64,000 nucleotides of DNA from Ustulina deusta (taxonomy: Eukaryota > Ascomycota > Sordariomycetes > Xylariales > Xylariaceae), in contig JAJNNX010000009.1 of the NCBI GenBank assembly GCA_023159155.1, positions 434,001 to 498,000 on the forward strand, read 5' to 3'. The notes under the pieces were generated by a model that did not search any database, was not told the DNA's origin, and was given only the letters and a program-made list of their open reading frames with translations. Of the stretch, positions 1-14,044 are shown one piece after another. Numbering within the stretch: the first letter of the stretch is position 1; each line of letters starts with the position of its first letter. The translations under genes were made by a program, and so were the position numbers.

Positions 1-761
1 TATATATATAAATATTTTATTATATAATATAAAAATTATATATATATATAATTAAGTAATGTTATAAAAAAACTAGTAATTTATATATTAATAAAGGTTT
101 TATTAGCTAAAAAGCTTATTAATAAAGTTTTAAGTTTAATAAGCAAAGTACTCTGTGGGGCATTGCTACTTATAAAATGTACGGGTACCTTTAAGTCAAT
201 AAGGGTGGGCTACTCTTAGTTTATCTGATTGCTCTTTTCGGAACATGGTACATTTTTGCAAGCTTCGTAATAGAAATATAAGGATCACGTTTAAAAGCGC
301 AGGTAGCAGTAAGTAATCTGGTTTCTTTAGAAGTAAAGAAGATAGAATTAGAAATAAAAAGGTCGGAGAGGTCTGAAATCTAGACCACTAACTGATTTGG
401 ACCACTAAACCACTAAGTAATAGAACATTTCAAAGTTCTTCCGCTTTTTATACGAAAAGCGTTTATAAGGAGGTATTTAAACCTTAAAAACTAGCCGGAA
501 TAAGCTCACGTCCCCCTAATATAAACTATATAACCTACATTAAATATATGCCCTGTGTGTGCTATAGAATCTAGAGGCAATTCTATAGCAACACTTTCTA
601 AGAACCTTTAAGATAGGTTTTACTATCCCGAATCGGAATAGGAATCTAGCCTGAGCCACGCCACTTTTAGCCTAAGCTTTAGCTTGTCTTAAGCAAGACT
701 TGCTTTTTTATTAAACTAAAAAATAATAAAGCTTATATTAAAAAAGTAAATCTATAACTAT
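1..761. other. AT-rich repeat-derived DNA, mildly mutated patch
   Basis: The ends are almost pure A/T with short (TA)n runs. A middle part, about 130-700, keeps a more balanced composition and so looks less affected by RIP than its surroundings. No coding frame is recognisable and no partner copy of this patch was found elsewhere in the window. It may be part of another transposon or old single-copy DNA. Confidence 0.6.
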
Positions 762-1365
762 TGTTACGATTAGTCAAGTAAAGCTTTTATAGCTAGTTTA
801 TTAATATTATAAATAAAGACTTTAAATTAAAGAAAAAAAAGAAAAGAATTTTAAAGTTTATAAAGTAGATAAATATAAACTTTATATATATAGCTATAAA
901 GTTATAAGTTAGTTTATATATAAACTTTTTATTTTATTGCTATATAAGTTTAAAGTTTATATAAGTTTTATTAAAACTATATTAATTTTTTTTTTAAAAC
1001 TAAAAGTTTAAATATAGTTTTAATTTAAAGTTATTAATAATGTTAGGTTTATATAGCTTTTTTATAGCGTACTATTTTATTATTATTTTTATAATTATTT
1101 ATAAATTTATTAGTTATTATTATATATATTTATTTTTATAGTTTTATAAAGGGTTTAAAAGCTTTTTTATAAATTTTATAAAATTAGTTAAGCTTAATTA
1201 ATATATTTTAAAAATTTTAAGCTATATATTAAGTATTATTAAAATTATAACTTTTTTAAGCAATTTAATATTATAGTTTTTTATTTTTTTATATATTTTT
1301 AATTGTTTAATTTATTTAATTTTAAATTTTGTTTTATTATTAATATTTTTAGCTAAAAGTAGTAA
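762..1365 (-). mobile_element. Family A gypsy remnant: 3' LTR plus start of internal region
   Basis: Positions 762-985 match the 9551-9788 LTR, beginning TGTTACGATTAG, but lack the last 8 bases of that LTR. The following ~380 bases match 9789-10165 in the same order, then similarity stops at about 1365. Most differences between the copies are C/T or G/A. Because the coding sense of this family is minus (see 9551-17938), this is a 3' LTR with adjoining 3' internal sequence. Whether the abrupt end at 1365 is a truncation or another nested insertion is unresolved. Confidence 0.75.
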
Positions 1366-4300
1366 CTTTATTGCTTTTATATTTTTAATTTTCTTTTTAT
1401 AAGTACTATAGTTATATATAATTTTTTATATTTTATTAATGAATATTTCTATTTGTATAGTTAATTTGTTTGTTAATACAAAAGTTTAAATGCTTAGTTT
1501 AGCGTTTTTTTTATAAATATATCGGCCGGATTATTTTTGCTATTAATTTATTATATTTTAAAGATTCTTTTTTTTGTATAATTTTTTAAGTAATATAATA
1601 TTAATTATTAAGCGTTTTTTTTATATTATATTAAATTTTATAAAGCAATTATATAATAATTTTAAGTTTAAATATAATATAGCTAGTATTAAAAGTAGAT
1701 CTAGTATAGTTATAATTTTTTAAAATATTATATAAAAAGCAATAATATTATTAAAACTATTAATTATTTTATATAACTTGCTAGCAAATATATTTTTAGT
1801 TATTTGTTTATATTTATTTAAGTTTTAATATATAATATTTTTTTTAATTTTAAAGCTTGATTTTTTATATATATAATATTTTATAGCTAGTACAATAATA
1901 AATCTAAATTAAAAAGTTATATTTATATTATTTATAAATAATCTATTTATAAAAATAAAAAGTTTTATATAATATAAGTTTAATAATATAAAAGTTAAGC
2001 CATAGTTTTTATTAATTATTTATTATTAAATTTTTTAATTTAGATTTTTAATATTATATAGTTTAAAATTTATTATTTAAGCTATAATATATAGATTATA
2101 TATTATTTTTAACTAGCAAATACTACTAATATATATATTTTTTGTTTGTTATAAAACATATTACTAAACAAAATTAGTTATATAAAAGTTAACTAAATTA
2201 AACTAGTTTATTTAGCTTTTTTAAATTAAAATAATATTTTTTTTAAATAATAATACAATTTATTTATTATTAAACTTTATAAAGTAGTTTAACTAGAAAT
2301 TCTTTTTTGTTTTATATAAAACTTAGCTTGCTATAGTTTATATTTTTTTTTTTACTAAAAAGCTTAGCATTATAAAACTAAATATATTATTTATTTATAA
2401 ACTAATAATATTAAATTTATATAATAATTCTTTAATAAACTATAAATATAAGTTATATATAAAAATTATTTTATTTAGTTTTTTTGTAGTACTAATAATA
2501 AGTTTTAAACTAGTATAGTTCTAATTTTATAAGTTTATATAGTAGTTATATAATCTATAATATAGTTTTATTAAAATATTTTAATTTTAATTTAAATAAT
2601 AATTATACAAAGATTTTTTTTGCTAGTTTATTTTTTAATTATATATATATTTATATAATATTTTAAAGTTTACTTAAAGTATTAAAGTTATATATTAAAA
2701 AAAGTTCTAATATAAGTAGTAGTTTTTAGTTTATTTGCTAAATTATTAGCAATTAAACAAGTACTATTTTTTTTTAAATTATTATAGCTTTATATAATAA
2801 GTTATAACTTTTTATATAGCTTAGTTATTTTTTTTTATATAAACTAGAACTTAAAAATATAAATAGTGTTATATTTAGCCAGGTTATATTTTATAAATTA
2901 AAATATGCTTTATATAATAAAATTATTAATTTTAATAGCGTTTAATCTTTTAAATAAAGCTCTAAATATATTAATAATACTATTTTTATATAATTTAATA
3001 ATTAAAACATAGTTCTAAATTTTTTTAGCATAAAGAATAATTAGCTAATTTATTATATAAAAGTTATAAAAAACTTCATAGCTTTTAGAAATTATTTTTG
3101 TTTTTTTTATATAACTAATAATTAAAAAGCTATATTTTGTTTGTTTTTTCATTTTGTTTATTTAAAGTATTTTTTTTAGTTATATAATAATATAGCTTAA
3201 TTTATATTTATTTAAAGCATATTAAACTATTTATTAAATTAATAATTATATTAGATCTTTTAATTAATTTAATTTCATACAGTTTATTTTAGTTTTTTTC
3301 TTTTTTGCTATATTAAGACTTTATTTTATAAAAATAAAAATAATATATTATATAAAGCAGAGCTATTACATTAATTAATTATATAATTAATTTTAAGTTG
3401 TGTTTTTTTTTTCATATAATATTAAGCAAAAAAATAAATCTTAGTTAATTTTAAAATAAGCTTTAAAAATAAAAAGAAATAATATAAAGCTATTTAGTTT
3501 AGTAGTATTATTTAAAGTTTTAATTATTATTTATAAAACTAATTTATTTTTTATATAATAATTAAGTTTTATTTTTAAAATATTATATATATAATACAGC
3601 AGTTTATATGTTTTTTTAATTTTATTAATTGTTTAGTATATTTTAATAAATATTATATAATATTAAATATTTATAATTTTATCTTAGTTCTAAAATTTTT
3701 AATATATATGAATTTAATATTTATATAATATTTTTTAACTATTTTATATAAAGATTAATTATAACTTTATAATTAAAAATTTAAAACATTAAAATACTAA
3801 GTTATATAATTAATAATATTAATAAAACTTTTAAATTTTTTTTAAAATTAAATAATTTATTTTATGTTTTATATAATTTTTTTATATAAAAATATCTAAA
3901 GCAGCAGTAAAGCTATTATAGTTTTATTTTAGTAAAATAAATTTTAGTTTTATATAATAATATTTTTTATATTATTAAAGTATATTTATAAATAGTTAGT
4001 ATTGTTTAGCAAAAATAAAAATAAAGTTAAGCTATTTAAAATATAATATATTATTATATTAAAAAAGTTATTTATTTATATAGTACTTATAGCTATAATT
4101 ATATTATTATTGCTAAACCTAATATATATACTATTTAGCATCTAGTTTATTTTTATATAAAAATAGAGTTTAAAATAGGCCTTAAGCTGCCTTTTCTTTA
4201 TTATTAAATAGTTTAAAACCTATATATTTTATAGTTTGTTTTAATATTTTATATAATACTAGTTATTAAAAATAAATTAATTAAATAACATATTTATTTT

Positions 4301-6384
4301 ATAGTTCTAAATATTTTTTATTATTATATAGTATATAGAAACATTATTTATTAAAAACTAAATAAATTAGCTACTAGATTTCTTTTTAATATTTTTTTTT
4401 AATATATAAAATATTTTTTACTTATATAATAATTCTAGCTATTCTATTTTTTTAAGTAGTATTACTATACGCTTATCCTGTTTAATAATCTAAAAAATCT
4501 ATACTACTAGCTTTTTATATAGTTGCTTTAGTTATATTTTTTATTAATAAAATATATATTATTATCTTTTTATATAAAGGTTTTTAGTTTATTTTCTAAT
4601 TTCTTTGCTAATTAAAAGCATGCTTAAAAATTAGCAAAAAAACTTTTATTTATTAGCTTTTAAAATACAAAAGCTATAGCTAATAATAATATGTTTTAAT
4701 ATATTTATATAACTGTTATATTTAGGTAGATTTTTTTATAGCTATAACTAAATACTTTTTAGGCTTTTTTAAATTTAATAATTATAATATTTAATATATT
4801 ATATATTTTTATATTAAAGTTTTTATTATTATTTATATAAGCAAAAAACTAGTTTAATTAACTTAATATTAATTATAATTTATATTAATATTAAAATAAA
4901 AATTTATTATATAATATATTTTATTTTAAGTTTTATTAGAACTAATTTAATAAATAAAATAATTCTTTATAGAACTTATTCAAATAATTAGAAATATTAT
5001 ATAATATTAGTTTTTTAAAATTCTAAATATTTAGTAAGTATTAATAAATATGTATGCTTTATTATATAACAAATTATATAGTTTGTTTAAATAATTTTTT
5101 TTTAAATTATTTTGTTTTATATATTTTTAAAAAAAAAATAGTTCTAAAAAAAAATTATTTGTTATTAGGTCTAAGATTATATAAAAATATATTTATTGTA
5201 ATAAAGTTTAAAAAAAGTTATAAGTAATAAAATATTCATATATTAATTATAAATTTAGTTTATAATTTATTTTTATTATATATTGATATATATATTTAAA
5301 AATATATTAGAACCTAATAATAAATTATATAAATAAATAAGTTTAATTTTTAAAAGTTCAAAATTATATATTTTTTAAAAATCTAAACTATATAAGTTCT
5401 AGTTATTTAATTTTTAGCTTTATTTTTGTTTATGTAGTAAATATAAAAATTAAAATAGCTTAAAAAGTAAAAATAAACTAAAAAATATACTAAAATTATT
5501 AATTAAATATAAAAAAAACTAATAGTTATTATATAAAAAATAAAAAAATTAATTAAATAATAAAATTTTTTAAAAAACTTTTTATATTTTTAGATTTATT
5601 TTATATAATTGTTTTAAAATTTCTTAAATATAATCTTTTGTTTATCTATACTTATATATTTTATTACTAAATAATTTAAAATAATTTTATATATAAGTTA
5701 TAATATATATTTTTAAATTTTTATTTTGTTTAGTTTTTAAAGTTTTTTTTATATGCTTATTTAAACAATTATATATTAATTAATAAATAAATATATTTAA
5801 TATTTTTTTTAATATTTAAAGTTAAAATATTTTTATATACTTTTTATATTTAAGTTATATTTTTTAGTAAGTTTTTTATATATAACAAAAACGTTTAATT
5901 TAGCTATTTTAGCTACATTATAAAGTATATTTAATGTTATAATAAAATAAAATAGAAATAAATAAGTAAAAATAAAAATAAAAAAATAAAAAGGTTGTTT
6001 AGTTATTATATAACAATATATTTAAAATTAATACAATTATATACTATTTTTTTTTATATTATTTTAATGCTTTGTTAAAAAAATAAAATAATTATATAGC
6101 AGAAGTTTAGATTTTTTTTTTATAATAATTAAATACTTTAATGCTCTATTAAAAAAATAAAATAATTATATAATAAAAATTTAAAATATAATATAAAAAC
6201 TTATTAATATTATAAGTTAAACTTTATTTTTATTTTTATTAATTTATAATATTTCTATAATTATATAAATATTTTTATAATTATTAATTAATATTAAATA
6301 AGTTATATATAATATATTATATATAAAATAAATAAATAATATATATAATAAAATATAATCTATTATATATTATATTATTTACAA

Positions 6385-6417
<33 letters not shown>

Positions 6418-8109
6418 AAGTATAAGTCTTTTATATTTATATAAAAGCTTACGTTATTATATAAGCTAATATAATAAATGGGAAATAAGGTCCTTTTTGT
6501 CCGGCCGAGGTCCGGCTAACATTTATATAAAAGCCGAACGTGAACTCGCACTCCGTACAAGTTATATAATAAAGTTATAACTAATACTAGTTATTCTAAT
6601 AGTTTTAATATTTAATTTAATTTTTTAGTTTATTTATTTATTTATAAATAATAAACTATTAATATTTTATGTTTAATTTTTAAAACTTTTATTAAAAATT
6701 ATTAAACCTTAAAAACTATTATATTTTTTTAATTTATAATAATTTTTTTTAAAAATTTATATTTACTAAAAATATATTTTATAATTATATAAGCTAAGCT
6801 TTTTAAAAAACTTGCTTTTTTATATAATATAAAACTTTTATATTTTATAAATTTATTTATAATAACTAAAATAAAATTATATTTTATTTTTATTATTAAT
6901 CTTTTTAATTTAAGTAATTTTATAATAAAATTAAATATAATAACTTTTTAACCTTTATTTAATAGTTTAATTGTTTATATTAACCTATATAGTTTATCTT
7001 TTAATCTTTTTTTTTTTTTATATATATTATATTTTTATATAATCTTCTTAATTGTTTTTTTAATTTTTAAGAAATTATATAGTTATTAAATTCTAGTTCT
7101 TGTTTTAAATCTTTTAATAACTATACTATTTGTTTTTATAAATATTTTAAATTAATTTTTTTTAAAATTCTAGTAATATATAGTCTTAGTTATAATATAT
7201 ATAGCTTTATTTTTATAAGTTTGCTATATATATATATTTTTTTAACTTTTTAGACCTTTTTTATATTTTTAGATTAATTTTTAGATTTATTTGTTATAAT
7301 TTATTTATATTACTATAAGTATTAATATATAATTTTAGCTTTGCTATAAAAATATTTAAGATTTTCTTTTTTTTATATAGTTGCTTTATTAACTTAATAT
7401 ATTTACTTTTATATTTTTTTTTAATATAAAAAATCCTAAAGTTAAACTATAACAAAAACTCTACTTATTTTATTTTTTTTGTTTATTATTTTTATAATCT
7501 AAATATATTTTTATTTTTTAAATATTTATATTATAGCTATAAGTTTTTTATTTAATAATAAATAGTTTGCTATAAGTTTTAAAAACTTTTTTAAAAAAAA
7601 TATTACTAAATATAGCTTTTTATTTTTATTATATTATTATATATATTAATTTTAACTTTAAATCTTTTATTTAAATTTAGTAACTTTATTATTAGGTTAT
7701 TTATTACTAACTTTTTAATTTTATTAAATATTTTTTATGTTTTTATTATTTATTAAAATATTTGATTTTTTTTATTAAATTTATAAAAAATATTATAACT
7801 TTTTTTAAAATTTTTAATAAAGCTTTAAATATAGTTTATAAATTTAATAAACATTTTTATATTGCTTACTAATTTAAGTACTAGCTAATTTTTTATTACT
7901 AAAATTTCTAATTTTTAGATTTATATTTTTTTTAGTAGTATTATAAATTTAAAAAAATCTATTTATTATTTATAAAATTTGTTTTTTTTTTAGATATACT
8001 AATAATCTAATATTTTGTAGTATTATAAATACTTTTTTAATATATTTAAAATATTTTTAAAATATTTTTAAATAAATTAGAATATTATTAAATATTTAAA
8101 TAGTTTATA
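1366..8109. other. RIP-degraded AT-rich repeat block, unclassified
   Basis: Nearly all A/T with stops in every frame; no open frame of 60 codons exists here. An (AT)n run lies at about 6385-6410. A small GC-richer patch at about 6480-6570 (around GTCCGGCCGAGGTCCGG) contrasts with its flanks and may be part of an LTR or promoter remnant. The composition is that of RIP-mutated transposons, but I could not assign a family by eye. Confidence 0.6.
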
Positions 8110-8379
8110 TATTGGATTAATCGTACGTAATTAGCTAGGGCATTTACGGACCCCTTTGTATAAAGGGGTCTAGCTAAGGAGGGTCTGGGCTAAAGTGTCC
8201 GGCTAGGGACCACTTATAGACCTCTCCGTACGGAAAGGTATATAAGGGGCTCCCACCTACCTAATTCTTTTTTTTCTCTCTTTTTTTTAAGTATAGCATA
8301 TAATAAATAAACTATATTCTACTAATTTTGCAAGCATATACTACTACTTTAGAAATATGCAATATACTTTATTTAAACA
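8110..8379. repeat. Left LTR of TRIM-like element
   Basis: Pairs with 8880-9147. It contains a near-palindrome around CGTACGG followed closely by TATATAAGG, which looks like a TATA box about two-thirds of the way back from the LTR end. It is RIP-mutated at its start (TA instead of TG). Confidence 0.75.
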
Positions 8380-8623
8380 TTAATTAATGTTTATATTTAT
8401 ACTTTAGCTTAGCTTTTATATAAATATAATATAAATTAATTAAAATAATAATAAAATTTTAACTTAATTATATAAATTATATATTTTATATTGCATCCTT
8501 TAATTTTTTTAGTAATAAACTAACAAAAAAAAAGATTAGTTATTTATATATATTTTAGCTATATATTTTTATATAGATATTTAATTAATAGCACGCAATT
8601 ATGCCACCCCAAAGACCTTTTTT

Positions 8624-8842
8624 GACCTATACCTAGTCTAGCCTGCTTTCCGACCTGCTAGGTGTAGCTTTTGTACAAAGACTTTACAGACCCCCTTCGA
8701 CCTACACCTAGCCTTGCCGACCCTGCTAGGTGTAGCCCGTACGAAGACCTCAAAGACCCCCTTCGACCTACACCTAGTCCAGCCTGCCTTCCGACCTGCT
8801 AGGTGTAGCCCTTGTACGAAGACCTGACAGACCTTGCGTACG
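8624..8842. repeat. Three-unit tandem repeat with internal hairpins
   Basis: Units start at 8624, 8699 and 8765 (spacing 75 and 66 bp). Each contains CTACACCTAG (CTATACCTAG in the first) and, about 20 bases on, its reverse complement CTAGGTGTAG, so each unit can fold into a stem. Units end in GTACGAAGACCT-like sequence. It lies in the internal region of the TRIM-like element. Confidence 0.8.
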
Positions 8843-8879
8843 ATTATGGCGATTAAATCACAAAAGAAAAAGTAGTTAG

Positions 8880-9147
8880 TGTTAGATTAATCGTATGCAA
8901 TTAGCTAGGGCACTTACGGACCCTTTCGTACGAAGGGGTCTGGCCAAGGGGTCTGGGCCAAGGGGTCCGGCTAGGGACCACCTACAGACCTCTCCGTACG
9001 GAAGGATATATAGGGGGCTCCTACCTACCCAATTCCTTCTTTTCTTTCCTTCCTTTAAGTGTGGCATATAGTAAATAAACTATATTCTATCAACTTTATA
9101 GGCATATACTACTGCTTTAAAAATATGCAATACACTCTATTTAAATA
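8880..9147. repeat. Right LTR of TRIM-like element
   Basis: Better-preserved copy of 8110-8379, beginning TGTTAGATTAATCG. It carries TTTCGTACGAAGGGG (near-palindromic), a second CCGTACGG motif and GATATATAGGGG. A 61-codon open frame on the minus strand inside it is a chance frame, not a gene. Confidence 0.8.
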
Positions 9148-9550
9148 TTATATAATATTTTAAAAGCTATTTTTATTTGTTTTTTAATATAATATTAATT
9201 TAGTAATAAATATTTAATAAATTTAATGTTATAAACTACTTTGCTTTTTATAACTTATTTTTTAAAATTTTAATTTTTAATAAAAATTTTACAAACTTTT
9301 TTATTTTTAAGTTTATATTTTTATAGTTAATATATAGTTTTTATTTAATTTATTTAATTTTTTTAGTTTTTTTAGTACTTATAAGATTAATAATTCAGCA
9401 AATAATATTAATAGTTATATATATTTTTTTATTAGATTTTATTATAAATAATTATTTAATTTTTTATGTTATTTTTTATTTATATAATATCACAAAAAAA
9501 ATTTTAATTATTATTTTTTAATTAATAGTATTTTATAATTTTATTTTTAT
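9148..9550. other. AT-rich spacer between two LTR elements
   Basis: About 400 bases of RIP-type AT-rich sequence between the TRIM-like element and the family A gypsy element. It ends in TTTAT, the target-site duplication of the next element. No gene, site or recognisable element was seen. Confidence 0.6.
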
Positions 9551-9788
9551 TGTTATGATTAGTTAAGTAAAGCTTTTATAGCTAGTTTATTAATACTATA
9601 AACAAAGACTTTAAGCTAAAAAAAAAAAAAAAAAAAAAAAAAAAGTTAAAGTTTATAAAGTAGGTAGATATAAACTTTGTATATATAGCTATAAAGTTAT
9701 AGATTAGTTTATATATAGATTTTTTATTTTATTGCTATATAGGTCTAAAGTTTTTTTAAGTTTTACTAAAACTATACTAACTATTATA
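9551..9788 (-). repeat. Family A LTR (3' LTR of the 9551-17938 element)
   Basis: 238 bp, beginning TGTTATGATTAG and ending CTATTATA as read on the plus strand. It contains a poly-A run (about 9617-9644). Matching copies are at 762-985, 17707-17938, 32961-33132 and, inverted, 58341-58576. Confidence 0.85.
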
Positions 9789-11858
9789 TTTTTTTTTTAA
9801 AACTAAAAGTTTAAATATAGTTTTAATTTAAAGTTATTAATAATATTAAGTTTATATAGTTTTTTTATATTATATTGCTTTATTATTATTTTTATAATTG
9901 TTTGTAAATTTGTTAGCTACTATTATATATATTTATTTTTGTAATTTTATAAAAAGTTTAAAAGCTTTTTTATAGGTTTTATAAAATTAGTTAAGCTTAA
10001 TTAGTATATTTTTAAAATTTTAGGCTATATATTAAATATTATTCAAATTGTAGCTTTTTTAAGTAACCTAATATTATAGCTTTTTATTTTTTTTATATAT
10101 TTTTAATTGTTTGATTTATTTAATTTCAAATTTTGTTTTGCTATTAATATTTTTAATTAAAAGTAATAATTAGATTTATTAAAATAAAAAGTTATTGTTT
10201 GCTTTTTATAATTAGTTAATATAAAATAAGTTTTTTATTTTGTAAAAATTAAGCAAATTGAAAATATAGCTAAATTTTTGTTTTTTTAAGATTTTAAAAA
10301 GTTTAATTAATTAAAAGTTTAATTTAGTAGTTAATATTTGTATTATAAAACTCTTTTTTTTTAAAAAAACTTTGTTTTTTATTTTAAAATTTATTAAGCG
10401 TTTTTTTTTGTTAGTTTATAGCTTGTATTATTTTTATATAAAAGTTGCTATATTATATATTATTTTTTGAATATTTTAGGTTTAATAAATTAATTTGAGG
10501 GTTTATTGTTTAATATTAGAATTTATAATAGTTTTGCTAATATTTATTATTAAAAAGTTTTATGTTTTAATTTTTTATTATTATTTTTAATAATAATATA
10601 TTAATTAATAAATATTATAAAAAATTATATATAAAGTTTAAAATAAAAAAATAAATATTTTAATTGTTTTAATATTTATTAATATAAAAATAAAATTATT
10701 AGTTTAGTTTTTAATTAATTAATTTTATTGCTTTTTAGGTTTAAAAGTAATAAGTATTATTAAAGCAGTGTTTAATACTTATAAAATTATTAATTATTAC
10801 TATAAACTTAAAAATAAATAGTTTTATATTATTTAATATTTATATATCTAGTATATTAAAAAATTTATATAGATTTTTATAGTATTATATAGCTAGTAAC
10901 TTTATAATATTTATTTTTTTATTAAGTAAAATTATAATTAAATAGCTAAACTTATTTATAAATATTTATATATAGTTATAATTTTATTAGTTATTATTAT
11001 ATATTGCTATATTATAGCTAGTATAAATAATAAGTAAAAAAAGCTAAAAGTTTTGTTTTATAATATTTTGTTTTTTTTATAATTATAATAATTATATATA
11101 TATTATTTATAATTATATTTTAAATAAAACTAGTAATATTTTTGTTTTAATATTTTGATTATTTTGTATTAATTTTAATATATAATAATTAAAAATATAT
11201 AAACTTTTCGAATTAAAATTATATAAAAAAAAATAGTTTTATTTTAAATAATTTTAGGTATATATAACTTTTTATTTTTATTTTTTAGATCTTATAACTA
11301 GTTTTTTTGTTTAATTAAGTTTACTAGGTTAGCTTTTTAAAAAATATTAAATAAAAAGTTTATAATTAATATAAAATTTAATATTTTATTAAGTAGGACT
11401 AATATTATTATTTTTTTTTAGTTTTTTTTAGTTTTAATTATAAAAAGCTTAGCTATTTTTTTTAATAAAATATTAGCTATTATATTTTTTTATTTTAGTT
11501 AGTATTAAAAAGTAATATTAAAATTTAATAAAAAATTAGCTTAGTATATTTATTATATTAATAAAATCTATTTATTTAAAAAAATATAATAAAGTTTAAT
11601 AATTAGCTATTATAAAAAACTTAGTTCTAAAAAACTTTAAGTAATAATATTTTAAAGTTTATATTATTGCTAAAAGTTTATAGTTTTAAATTAGGTAAGC
11701 TTGCTTAGTTAATATTATTGTTTTAAAAAAATACTTTATAAGTTTTTAGGTTATATGTTTTTATTATTGCTAAATAATTTTTTTTATTATATTATATAAA
11801 ATATTTATTTTTATTTGTATTAATTAGCTAGGTTTAAAAAAAACTAAAATAAATGCTT

Positions 11859-12160
11859 TGTTAGAATAGTATTCCAGGTCAATCGTACGCTATTTATGGG
11901 TCACTCACCTTGGCCACCTAAGGTGGCCAAGTCAGGTGGTTAGCCCATGGCTAGCCCATGGCTAAGGGGCCATAGTGGACCCCTTCGTACGAAGGGGTAT
12001 ACCAGGCCCTCCCACACCTTCTGATTTCTTTCCTTCTTCTTCCTTTCGATAGGCATTCGAACATAGTACAATATAAATTATATAATGTTCGCCTTACTAG
12101 ATCTGCTCTTACGTATAGCACTATATACGTATATACTATTTCAAATAAAGCTAATTAATA
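11859..12160. repeat. Left LTR with two strong palindromes
   Basis: Contains an 11-bp inverted repeat, CTTGGCCACCT at 11909-11919 and its complement at 11921-11931, and a perfect 18-bp palindrome, CCCCTTCGTACGAAGGGG, at 11980-11997. The palindrome is followed directly by TATACC, a candidate core promoter. Its end has decayed from ACCAACA to AATTAATA, all by C-to-T. Confidence 0.8.
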
Positions 12161-13510
12161 TTAATTAATAAATTAACTAGCAAACTTATAAATTAGCAAA
12201 GTTTAAAAAAATAAAATATTACTAAATGTTATATAATAATCTAAAAATATTTCTGCTTAGCAGAAAACTTTAGCTTATTATACAAAAGTTTTAAAAAAAT
12301 ATAATCTGTTTAGCAAACGTACTTTAAATAATTTTTGTATAAGTTATTGAACTAGATTAATACTTAAGTTTAATTTTTTGATTTCTTGCTTAGTAAAAAA
12401 AAAAAACAAATTAACTAAAGTTTTTGCTACGAACTTTATATAAAACAATCTAAATTCTATTCCGCTTAGCAAAATAAACTATAAAATTAACTATAAGCTA
12501 TTTTATATTTTACCCTTTTTATATAACTAATATATAGCTATTATATAAAGTTTTTATATTTATATTTCTGTTTTAACCGAACTATTTATTTTTATATATG
12601 TTCTATTTAGTAGGACTAAAAAAAAAATTGATTAGCTTTATATAACTTTTATATACAAAATAATTATAATTGATCTGTTTAGTAGACTAGATTATAAAAT
12701 TAACTACGAACTTTTTTATAACTTTTATTTTTTATATAACCTATTTTTATAAAATAGACCTATAAAAATACTTAAATATCCTTTTTAATAACTTGCTATA
12801 CGCTAGCCAAACAGTATTTTTTTTTATTTAATAATCTATTATATAAACTAGCTAAACAACCTTTAAATTATTTTATTATATATAAAGCTAAGCAATAAAT
12901 CTCTGTTTTATTTATAGCTTTATATAATTCTAGATCTTATATAGCTAGGCCCTACTCTACTCTTTTTTTTTTTTTTTTATATAAATATTATATAAAAAAC
13001 CTATTTTTAATGCTATATATTATAGCAACTGACCTTCCGGCTAAGTTTTTATACAAAAACCTAGCCAAAAGAAGCAATATTTTAATAAAGCTATAAAAAA
13101 AATATACTAGCTTTGTATACTAAGCTTACCAAAACTTTATTAGTATATAAAACCTAACTAATAACTAAAAACTATTTATAATATATTTAGCTATAATTAC
13201 GCTTAGCTATATAAATATACAAATGCTTAGGTTTTAAATAGCAAAATATATATATAATAATTTTTAAAAGTAGATTATTAAATATTTTAATTAGGTTAAC
13301 TAGTGCTTTTAAAAAGAGTTAATTAAAACAATTAAACAAAACAGATCGTATAAACCCCTTAAAAGCATTTCATATACCAACCGGCTTATATAACTAACAA
13401 TAAGCTATTATTTAAACATATTAGATAACTAACTTTAGTAACCCACCTATGTTTTTAAACTAGCTTTATTTAAAAGAATAAACCCCTTTTTTTTTTTTCT
13501 TTCGTACGAC

Positions 13511-13676
13511 CCGTATACAAAAGATCTATATATTTTTCTATATAACTGCTTTCTTAACCCCGTACGGAACAGACCTATATACCTTTCTATACAACTGCTT
13601 TTTTGACCCCGTATAGAACAGACTTACATACCTTTCCATACAACTACTTTTTTTTAACCTTATACAGAACGGACCT
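13511..13676. repeat. Minisatellite, about 3 units of ~50 bp
   Basis: Units run from a CCGTACGGAAC-type start, through GACCTATATACCTTTC, to ACAACTGCTTTTTTGACC. Starts lie near 13511, 13559, 13609 and 13660. It lies within the internal region of the 11859-14346 element, some 370 bases before its right LTR. Confidence 0.65.
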
Positions 13677-14044
13677 ACCCCTTTCCCCCTCAGCTAATAT
13701 CTATACGGACCTGAACATTAAATTTTTTTTTTTTAAAAAAAAAAAAACAGAACCAGAAAAATATTAGCAACAACAAAAACTTACCTTATTAATCCGTTAT
13801 ACGCTAGCTAAACAACCCCTATACTATACAAAATATTTTGTTTTGGCTATATAAAGGGCTAGCTCTACAAAAAGGCTAGCCGTACAAAAGCTTTATTTCT
13901 AAGTATTAAATAGATTGTTTTAGTATTAAATAGAGATTTTGTTTTTTTTTTGTACAAAATATTCGCTTTAATTGTACAAAGTTTTTATATTTAGTTTGTC
14001 CGTACGATTGATCTAGCAATACAACAAAAAATAAAAATAGTTAG

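Larger units (their letters stand above)
8110..9147. mobile_element. TRIM-like miniature LTR retrotransposon
   Basis: Two direct repeats, 8110-8379 (270 bp) and 8880-9147 (268 bp), bound a 500-bp internal part. The right copy begins TGTTAG. The left copy ends in CA and the right in TA, as expected after RIP. The flanks carry a 5-bp duplication, TTATA, at 8105-8109 and 9148-9152. The repeats differ mainly by C/T and G/A changes, with the left copy more altered. The internal part has no coding capacity but holds a three-unit tandem repeat. Size and structure fit a terminal-repeat retrotransposon in miniature, which would need an autonomous element for movement. It is much less AT-rich than its surroundings, so it is probably a later insertion. 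Confidence 0.8.

Noticed and set aside
8624..8842. CRISPR-like array
   Set aside because: Only three long units of unequal spacing with internal stems, in a eukaryotic LTR element. Not a CRISPR.
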